DNA from: Ruminococcus sp.
GTDB taxonomy: Bacteria; Bacillota; Clostridia; Oscillospirales; Ruminococcaceae
NCBI GenBank assembly: GCA_003446315.1
Contig: DMBA01000150.1
Location: 6,762-17,751, forward strand
Direction of reading: 5' to 3'
Length of the DNA stretch: 10,990 nt
The translations under genes and the position numbers were made by a program. The notes under the pieces are model-generated. The model was not told the origin of the DNA. It made no database searches and saw only the letters and a program-made list of their open reading frames with translations. Positions 6,134 through 10,990 of this stretch are shown piece by piece (positions within the stretch are counted from its first letter, which is position 1; each line of letters starts with the position of its first letter).

Positions 6134-7000
6134 TTACTGGACAACAATGACACCGTCCAGCAGGGTGTACTGATAACCATTGTGATTTTCGCCGCCAAAG
6201 AGAGTCGTTTTCGGCGCGTTGACATGCAGCGGATAGATGGTTCCGGGTTTTGCATCTTCCGGAACGGTGTAGGTGTATTCTGCGATGATGCCGTTTTCCG
6301 GAAGCAGCGGCTCGTCGATCGTGACCCAGAACATGGAACCGACCGGCGGATAGAGATAGACCAAGCCGTTTTCTGCCGTGAGCACGCGATCATCTTTCTC
6401 TTTGATCTCACCCAGCGGAAGCGCGCAGGAGATGCTGACGGGTTCCAGACCTTCCGGCGGATCCAGGAACAGCTTTGCACTTGTGACGGTGGTCAGTCCG
6501 CTTGCATAGACCGGGATCGTTATGGTTTCACCCGGTGCAGCAGTCCGGCATCCGACTTCCAGATACATGCCGTTATTCGGAAACGGTTCGTTCTGGGGAA
6601 CAAAGTCATGTTCTTCAAGGCTGTATTGCAGGTATTCGGATCCGTCATGATAGGAGATGTAATCTGAAAGCTCCCGCAGATCAGCCCAAAGCGGCTGCTC
6701 GCCAAGCATCGACAGGCAGAAATAATTGAGAATATTCTGCGCATCCATGACATCCACAATGCCGTCCATATCAATATCGGCTTGATAATTGTCATCTGTG
6801 GCTGTGTTGGTTTGATTTCCGACGAGGCTCTCTGCATAGAGATTGAGTGCGAGCTGCGCATCATTTGCTGTGACGAGATAGTCATAATCCAGATCGCCTG
6901 TCAGACGAAACGGTTCCTGTGCCGATGCCGGCAGCGCCTGCATCATTGCAAGTGCTGCCGCTGCGGCGGACAAGAAAGCTGTGATTTTTTTGAGATTCAT
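6134..7000 (-). CDS. Secreted dockerin + cohesin-like protein, paralog 4 (most divergent)
   Basis: 288 residues. The signal peptide (about 1-27) ends PASA. The dockerin has loops DLDYDYLVTAND (36-47) and DIDMDGIVDVMD (75-86). The first loop has Tyr at the two places usually held by Gly or a small polar residue, though the calcium-ligand acids at 1, 3, 5 and 12 remain. The linker has GEQPLWADLREL and an extra YISYHDG stretch. The cohesin-like domain covers about 145-288, from YLEVGCRTAAPGETITIPV to YTLLDGVIVVQ. Its core strand reads TTVTSAKLFLDPPEG instead of the usual LAGFQF pattern, so its binding face probably differs. Invariant Cys95 and Cys151 are present. The ribosome site is CAGGAAGGAAG, and the gap from the previous gene is 23 nt, which supports one operon. 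Exact ligand unknown. Confidence 0.87.
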   Translation of the reverse strand: MNLKKITAFLSAAAAALAMMQALPASAQEPFRLTGDLDYDYLVTANDAQLALNLYAESLVGNQTNTATDDNYQADIDMDGIVDVMDAQNILNYFCLSMLGEQPLWADLRELSDYISYHDGSEYLQYSLEEHDFVPQNEPFPNNGMYLEVGCRTAAPGETITIPVYASGLTTVTSAKLFLDPPEGLEPVSISCALPLGEIKEKDDRVLTAENGLVYLYPPVGSMFWVTIDEPLLPENGIIAEYTYTVPEDAKPGTIYPLHVNAPKTTLFGGENHNGYQYTLLDGVIVVQ

Positions 7001-7023
7001 GATAGCTTCCTTCCTGTTTCAGA

Positions 7024-7968
7024 TCATTCTACGATCACGACACCGTTGAGGGTGGTGTACTGGTAAGAATCCAGCGTGTACTCTGTGTTATTTCCCAGAA
7101 GGGTATCCATATACAGTTCATTTTCTTCCGGGTTATCTTCATCAATTGCATCGTAATCAATCGGCTGATAATCCGGGTTTTTCTCATATGCAATGAACTC
7201 GCACTTTGCCGGATTGAAGCAGATGGGATAAACCGTGCCGGATTCTGCATCTTCCGGAATGGTGTAAGTGTAATTTGCAAGCACATAGCCGTCACGGATC
7301 TGGATGTTTTCCGCAGATGCCCAGACCATTGCGCCCTTTTCCGGATTGAATGCCGGTTCAATGGAGATCATCGGGCTGGGAGATTCAAAATCATCAGCGA
7401 TCGTGGAAGTGATCTCACCGGGGGTCAGCCCTTCCGGCGGCGTGATAAACATGACCATGCCGATCAGATCTTCGATGCCGGCGATATAAACCGGAACGGT
7501 CACTGTTTCGCCCGGAGCACCCTGTGCACAGCCGATCTCCAGATACAGACCGGTCATTCTGAACGGTACATCGTTTTTGACCGTTCCTTCGTCCAGCGCT
7601 CGCCGATATTCATATTCTGTGCCGTCATGATAAGAGACTTCACGCAGATCTGCCCACAGCGGCTGACCGCCGACAAGGGTCTGGCAGAAGTAATTGAGGA
7701 TGCTCTGTGCATCGGTGACATCAATGACACCGTTCATGTCGATATCGCCGTTGCCGTTCTCTGCATTGGCTGCATTGTCCTCGTTGCCGACGATGCTCTC
7801 TACATAAATATCCAGTGTTGTCTGTGCATCATTTGCGGTGATCTTGTAATCGCCGTCCATGTCGCCCATGAGATGCATGGTTTCATTTGCGGAAACCGGC
7901 ATTGCACTGCACATGCTGCATACTGCTGCGGCAGCCGTCAGGAATGCAAAAATTCTGTTCTTTTTCAT
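7024..7968 (-). CDS. Secreted dockerin + cohesin-like protein, paralog 3
   Basis: 314 residues, the longest of the five. The signal peptide (about 1-27) ends PVSA. Dockerin loops are DMDGDYKITAND (36-47) and DIDMNGVIDVTD (75-86). Linker GGQPLWADLREVSYHDGTE, then the cohesin-like domain from about 141 (YLEIGCAQGAPGETVTVPV) to the end (YTTLNGVVIVE). An acidic, tyrosine-rich insertion at about 261-300 precedes the last strand and contains DYDAIDEDNPEENELY. It may be an extended loop on the binding face. Conserved Cys95 and Cys147; an additional pair, Cys250 and Cys256, sits near the insertion. AAAGGA precedes the start by about 10 nt. In the dockerin-encoding part it shares 44-45 nt exact stretches with paralog 2, a sign of recent duplication or gene conversion. 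Confidence 0.88.
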   Translation of the reverse strand: MKKNRIFAFLTAAAAVCSMCSAMPVSANETMHLMGDMDGDYKITANDAQTTLDIYVESIVGNEDNAANAENGNGDIDMNGVIDVTDAQSILNYFCQTLVGGQPLWADLREVSYHDGTEYEYRRALDEGTVKNDVPFRMTGLYLEIGCAQGAPGETVTVPVYIAGIEDLIGMVMFITPPEGLTPGEITSTIADDFESPSPMISIEPAFNPEKGAMVWASAENIQIRDGYVLANYTYTIPEDAESGTVYPICFNPAKCEFIAYEKNPDYQPIDYDAIDEDNPEENELYMDTLLGNNTEYTLDSYQYTTLNGVVIVE

Positions 7969-8007
7969 TTGGATTCAGTCCTTTCTGTTTGATTATCGGA
8001 AGCGTTC

Positions 8008-8853
8008 TTATTCGCAGACAACAACGCCTTCCAGCAATGTGAATTCGTATGCATAATCATACGCTTTGGGGATGAACTTGCTCACTTGCTCATCGTTGAG
8101 GCGCACCTGATAAACAGTGCCTGCTTCTGCATCCTCGGGGATGGTGTAGTGATAAGTACCGATCACGAAGCCGTCACGCGGGTTGATGTTGTGTGCCTGT
8201 GCCCAGACGATCGCGCCGTACTCCGGATTGGTGATGACATAATTGACGCTGTCGGAATCGGATACTGCTTCGCCGTTTGCAAGGATCTCCGGTCCAATAT
8301 TAGAGGTGATGTCGGTGCAGGTCAGGCGCTCATCTGCCTTGACAAAGAACTGGAAGCCTGCAAGCTCATCGACACCGGCGATATAAACCGGAACTTCAAC
8401 GGTTTCACCGGGGGCACCCTGTGCACAGCCGATCTCCAGATACATGCCCTTGAGGGAGAACGGGTTTTCCGCATTCGGATCCGCTGCTTCGCCGTGCGTG
8501 CCGCGGTAAGATACTTCACGGAAATCTGCCCAAAGCGGCTGACCGCCGACAAGGGTCTGGCAGAAGTAATTGAGGATGTTCTGGGCATCCGAAACGTCAA
8601 TGATGCCGTTCATGTCGATATCGGCATTGCCGTTTTCCGGCGTTGCGGTGTTATCCTCATTGCCGACGATGCTTTCTGCATAGATGTTCAGGGCATCCTG
8701 CGCATCATTTGCGGTGATCTTGTAATCGCCGTCCATGTCGCCCATCAGGCGAAGGGCGGTATCCGCTGCAAATGCAGGCATTGCACTGCACATGCCCATT
8801 GCGGACACGGATGCGATCAGTACGGAAGCGATTCTTGCTTTCAGCTTTTTCAT
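8008..8853 (-). CDS. Secreted dockerin + cohesin-like protein, paralog 2
   Basis: 281 residues from the ATG at 8853. A longer in-frame start at 8928 would put AAAGGAG inside the gene and spoil the signal peptide, so it is rejected. The signal peptide (about 1-29) ends PAFA. Dockerin loops are DMDGDYKITAND (39-50) and DIDMNGIIDVSD (78-89). The linker is GGQPLWADFREVSYRGTHG. The cohesin-like domain, about 137-281, is the most typical of the set: YLEIGCAQGAPGETVEVPV, then AGVDELAGFQFFVKADE (159-175), GAIVWAQAHNINPRDGFV, and a final EFTLLEGVVVCE. Invariant Cys98 and Cys143; extra cysteines at 179 and 280. Gap to the upstream gene is 64 nt and to the downstream gene 39 nt, with no terminator in either. 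Confidence 0.88.
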   Translation of the reverse strand: MKKLKARIASVLIASVSAMGMCSAMPAFAADTALRLMGDMDGDYKITANDAQDALNIYAESIVGNEDNTATPENGNADIDMNGIIDVSDAQNILNYFCQTLVGGQPLWADFREVSYRGTHGEAADPNAENPFSLKGMYLEIGCAQGAPGETVEVPVYIAGVDELAGFQFFVKADERLTCTDITSNIGPEILANGEAVSDSDSVNYVITNPEYGAIVWAQAHNINPRDGFVIGTYHYTIPEDAEAGTVYQVRLNDEQVSKFIPKAYDYAYEFTLLEGVVVCE

Positions 8854-8917
8854 GGTAAAAACTCCTTTCTGAAAATAGATATAGAATGGTGGGGGCAGCT
8901 CTGAATGCCGTTCTTGT

Positions 8918-9817
8918 TTATTCGACAACGATCACGCCGTCGAGCAGGGTGTAAGCGAATGCGTCTGTTCCGGAAAGCGGGACGAACTTGGTATATGAGG
9001 TATCAACATGCAGCTCATATACGGTGCCGGGTTCTGCATCTTCCGGAATTGTATAAGTGTATACGCCGGCGAGGAATCCGTCACGCGGATCAATCGGTTT
9101 GCCGGATGCCCATGTCACAATGGCTTGTGTCGTATTGGCAAAGACGCTCCGGTCTAAGTATTCAAGGAGCAGATCGCGGTCGTCTTTGAGTTCCGGATGC
9201 TCTTCGATGAGTGCATGATATTCATCCATCGTGCTTGCCAGACCCGCTTCCGAATGGATCTCACTGCATTCCAGACGCGCATCTGCTTCCATGCGGAGCT
9301 GGAAACCTGCAAGCTCATCTACGCCGGACATATAAACCGGAACCTGAACGGTCTCACCCGGTGCCGCACTCTGGCAGCCGACTTCCAGATACATGCCTTG
9401 CAGATTGAAGTAACCACTTGAATGGTGTGTGCCGTTGGGGCTGTAATTGCTGCCGTCATTATATGAGATGAAGCCGGAAAGCTCACGGATGGATGCCCAC
9501 AGCGGATGCTCGCCGATGAGAGTCTGGCAGAAGTAATTGAGAATGTTCTGCGCATCTGCAACATCAATGATGCCGTTCATGTCAATGTCGCCGCTGCCGT
9601 TTTCTGCGTTGGCTGTGTTATCCGTATTGCCGACAAGACTTTCAACGTAGACATCCAAAGCCAGTTGTGCGTCATTTGCGGTCACTTTGCAGTCTGCATC
9701 CATATCGCCCATCAGCGGAATGGACTCTGCTGCGGATACCGGCATGGCGCTGAACAGCGTCATTGCTGCGGCAGAAGCCGTCAGAATCGCGGATAATCTG
9801 CTTTTTACGTTTTTCAT
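8918..9817 (-). CDS. Secreted dockerin + cohesin-like protein, paralog 1 (first in operon)
   Basis: 299 residues from the ATG at 9817, chosen because AAGGAGG lies 7 nt upstream. An in-frame GTG at 9838 would include that site in the gene. The signal peptide (about 1-29) ends PVSA. Dockerin loops are DMDADCKVTAND (38-49), with an unusual Cys inside the loop, and DIDMNGIIDVAD (77-88). Linker GEHPLWASIRELSGFISYND. The cohesin-like domain (about 141-299) has YLEVGCQSAAPGETVQVPV, SGVDELAGFQLRMEADARL, GVYTYTIPEDAEPGTVY and a final YTLLDGVIVVE. A charged, probably helical insertion at about 191-224 (EYHALIEEHPELKDDRDLLL) is unique to this copy. Cys97 and Cys148 are the family's invariant pair. As the first gene it should carry the operon promoter, but no strong -35/-10 pair is visible. 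Confidence 0.88.
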   Translation of the reverse strand: MKNVKSRLSAILTASAAAMTLFSAMPVSAAESIPLMGDMDADCKVTANDAQLALDVYVESLVGNTDNTANAENGSGDIDMNGIIDVADAQNILNYFCQTLIGEHPLWASIRELSGFISYNDGSNYSPNGTHHSSGYFNLQGMYLEVGCQSAAPGETVQVPVYMSGVDELAGFQLRMEADARLECSEIHSEAGLASTMDEYHALIEEHPELKDDRDLLLEYLDRSVFANTTQAIVTWASGKPIDPRDGFLAGVYTYTIPEDAEPGTVYELHVDTSYTKFVPLSGTDAFAYTLLDGVIVVE

Positions 9818-9825
9818 GGTAAATC

Positions 9826-9849
9826 CTCCTTGTTTCACTCCTTGTTTCA
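9826..9849 (-). repeat. Exact 12-bp tandem duplication containing the ribosome binding site
   Basis: On the minus strand TGAAACAAGGAG occurs twice in a row just before the first dockerin-cohesin gene. The proximal copy supplies the AAGGAGG used by the start at 9817. The distal copy gives a second AAGGAG followed 4 nt later by the in-frame GTG at 9838. The unit is an exact head-to-tail repeat, probably from slippage, and could shift in copy number. Confidence 0.8.
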
Positions 9850-9948
9850 GTGTAGTTGTTTTTCACTGTATCTGTTGGTAAAAGGGTTGGGGACTGTGAT
9901 CATGGAATTTGAATTTTGGGGAAGGCGTTGTTTTGCGCCTCTGTAACT

Positions 9949-9974
9949 GGAAACAATTCTGCGGGAAAAATGTC
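9949..9974 (+). promoter_or_regulatory. Possible ECF-type promoter for the sigma-factor gene
   Basis: GGAAAC (9949-9954), 16 nt, then TGTC (9971-9974). This resembles the GGAAC-N16/17-CGTC pattern used by many ECF sigma factors, which often activate their own gene. It points at the sigma gene 146 nt downstream. One such match in AT-rich DNA can arise by chance, and no equivalent was found facing the dockerin-cohesin operon. Confidence 0.25.
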
Positions 9975-10000
9975 CCAAAGAATTTTTGACTTTGTATGAA

Positions 10001-10030
10001 TGCACAAACGGATATACTGAATTTTGTGCA
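10001..10030. repeat. 8-bp inverted repeat upstream of the sigma-factor gene
   Basis: TGCACAAA (10001-10008) and TTTGTGCA (10023-10030) are exact inverse complements, separated by 14 nt that include TATACT. It could be an operator straddling a -10 element or a leader hairpin. No U-tract follows directly, so a terminator is unlikely. Confidence 0.5.
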
Positions 10031-10119
10031 CGTTGCTAAAATCGAGGAAGATATGGGACAAATCGCGTTTTGGATTGTTTATCATTATAAGGGAATGGAT
10101 TTGGAAGGGAAGTGTCACG

Positions 10120-10602
10120 ATGCAAAATACAGATGCATTTTCGAAACTGTATCAACAGCATGCTGATTTTGTATATGCGATCGCACTTTCCTATCTGAAA
10201 AATCCGGCAGAAGCAGAAGATGTGACTGCTGATGTATTTGTTCAGGTGCTGGAAACCGGGATCACATTCCCGACAGATTCACAGGCGCGGGCTTGGCTTG
10301 CGACTGCTGTCAAGAATCGGTGCAAGAATATATTGAAAAACTGGATCCGGCGAAAACGTGTTGCCGAAGAAGTCATGGAGCAGATTCCGGTCGTCAGTAT
10401 GAAACCGGAGCTGAATCAGGTCATGGAAGCACTGTATGCGCTGCCGGAACGCTATCGGATGCCGCTGCTGCTGTTTGCAGTACAGGGGTATTCCGTGCGG
10501 GAGACCGCTGAAATATTGAAACTGAATGAAAGTACCGTCCGGACGCGCATTGCAAGAGCGCGTGAAATGATTCGGAAAGAAACGGGGGTGGATGAAGCAT
10601 GA
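10120..10602 (+). CDS. ECF-subfamily RNA polymerase sigma factor
   Basis: A 160-residue sigma-70-family protein with regions 2 and 4 only, the layout of extracytoplasmic-function sigma factors. Region 2 covers about 8-75 (FSKLYQQHADFVYAIALSYL, then AEDVTADVFVQVLE, the polymerase-binding and -10 part). Region 4 covers about 97-150, ending in the helix-turn-helix GYSVRETAEILKLNESTV and RTRIARAREMIRK, which reads the -35. The start at 10120 has GGAAGGGA 9 nt upstream and places region 2 at the N-terminus; an earlier in-frame ATG at 10024 adds residues unlike the family. It is divergent from the five-gene secreted-protein operon and overlaps the next gene by ATGA, the usual arrangement of sigma factor and regulator. 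Targets cannot be read from the sequence. Confidence 0.93.
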   Translation: MQNTDAFSKLYQQHADFVYAIALSYLKNPAEAEDVTADVFVQVLETGITFPTDSQARAWLATAVKNRCKNILKNWIRRKRVAEEVMEQIPVVSMKPELNQVMEALYALPERYRMPLLLFAVQGYSVRETAEILKLNESTVRTRIARAREMIRKETGVDEA

Positions 10603-10990
10603 AACAGCAGGATCAGAACAGCAGACCGGAACTCTATCAGGAACTGAACGCGGGTTTCCGGATGACGCAGCAGCAAAAAGACCGCGTGGAACAGATGATT
10701 CTGGAACGCGCAAATCAGAAAAAGAATATGACTGCACCGGCTGCCGATCTGCATGCCAATCCGATCCGTTTGCGCCGGAATCTGCTCTTGCCGCTTGCCG
10801 CCTGCCTGACTTTGACGGTCGGCAGTATCATCGGCGTTTCCTATGCGATGCGTCAGCGGAATGACCTGACGATCAGCGAGAGCAGTACGCCGGTCGAGGA
10901 ACAGGTGCAAACCGAAACAGATGTGACCGAAACCACCACGCAGCCCGCAGAAACTTCGGCTGACATGACACATACAACAACCGGCAAGAC
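10599..10990 (+). CDS. Putative anti-sigma factor, single-pass membrane protein (5' part; runs off right edge)
   Basis: 130 residues are visible. The cytoplasmic N-terminal part (1-60) is charged and glutamine-rich, with an amphipathic stretch MTQQQKDRVEQMILERANQ at 22-40. A membrane segment lies at about 61-84 (LLLPLAACLTLTVGSIIGV). Outside is a Thr/Ser/Glu-rich linker (90-130), as in proteins that carry a sensor domain away from the membrane. Its ATG overlaps the sigma-factor stop (ATGA), so the two are co-translated, which is the main reason for calling it an anti-sigma factor. No zinc-finger HxxxCxxC motif is seen. Its outer domain, which would tell what it senses, is outside the window. 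It is not recognisable as a specific named family. Confidence 0.7.
   Translation, partial: MKQQDQNSRPELYQELNAGFRMTQQQKDRVEQMILERANQKKNMTAPAADLHANPIRLRRNLLLPLAACLTLTVGSIIGVSYAMRQRNDLTISESSTPVEEQVQTETDVTETTTQPAETSADMTHTTTGK

Larger units (their letters stand above)
9850..10119. other. Divergent intergenic region between the dockerin-cohesin operon and the sigma-factor gene
   Basis: About 300 nt between the two starts with no credible protein gene. It is more AT-rich than the genes. It contains AGGCG-TTGTTTTG-CGCCT (a 5-bp hairpin, 9922-9939), an 8-bp inverted repeat at 10001-10030, TTGACT (9986-9991) and TATACT (10013-10018). The last two are 21 nt apart, too far for an ordinary sigma-A promoter. 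TACACT at about 9853-9858 on the minus strand is a weak -10 candidate for the operon. The real promoters are not resolved by eye. Confidence 0.6.

Noticed and set aside
8086..8904. 272-codon plus-strand open frame, and similar frames over the other dockerin genes
   Set aside because: They mirror the five paralogs; the same 'AVHVDIAVAV'-like shadow recurs because the real genes are repeats of one another.

Overview
The window looks like chromosome of a Gram-positive anaerobe of the Ruminococcus (Oscillospiraceae) type. The reasons are a class III glutamine synthetase, a partial sporulation protease gene (spoIIGA), strong AGGAGG-type ribosome binding sites, and five secreted proteins that each carry a dockerin and a cohesin-like domain, the parts of cellulosome-type complexes. 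Base composition is moderate, roughly half G+C by eye. The genus is an inference; the gene families are read directly.

Layout. (1) 1-704, minus strand: 5' part of spoIIGA, running off the left edge. It has a Spo0A-box-like site and an extended -10 upstream. (2) 705-924: divergent promoter region between spoIIGA and glnN, with a strong sigma-A type promoter and a small hairpin in the glnN leader. (3) 925-4796, plus strand: glnN (GSIII), mutY (start overlapping the glnN stop by one base) and pyrE, ending in a hairpin terminator at 4806-4835. (4) 4797-5230: a convergent gap with no protein gene. It holds three copies of one stem-loop architecture whose outer and inner stems change in sequence but keep pairing, while a 7-nt AGGGCAA bulge is constant (minus-strand sense). 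This looks like a structured RNA family in tandem. (5) 5231-9817, minus strand: five tandem paralogous genes, transcribed right to left. Each encodes signal peptide, N-terminal type I dockerin, a conserved linker with a PLWA motif, and a C-terminal cohesin-like beta domain. (6) 9818-10119: divergent promoter region. (7) 10120-10990, plus strand: an ECF-type sigma factor, overlapped by ATGA with a single-pass membrane protein (putative anti-sigma factor) cut by the right edge.

How it may work together. The five secreted proteins have the domain content of small adaptor scaffoldins: a dockerin to plug into a cohesin elsewhere and a cohesin-like face to bind something else. Their dockerin recognition positions are nearly constant, while the cohesin-like domains differ and carry paralog-specific insertions. 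This suggests one docking partner and diversified ligands. Two cysteines are invariant in all five, one in each domain. The divergent sigma/anti-sigma pair is placed where an envelope-sensing regulator of this operon might sit, but no matching promoter was found upstream of the operon. The minus-strand RNA array lies in the 3' region of the operon before a hairpin with a U-rich tail on that strand, so it could be its 3' UTR or a separate RNA.
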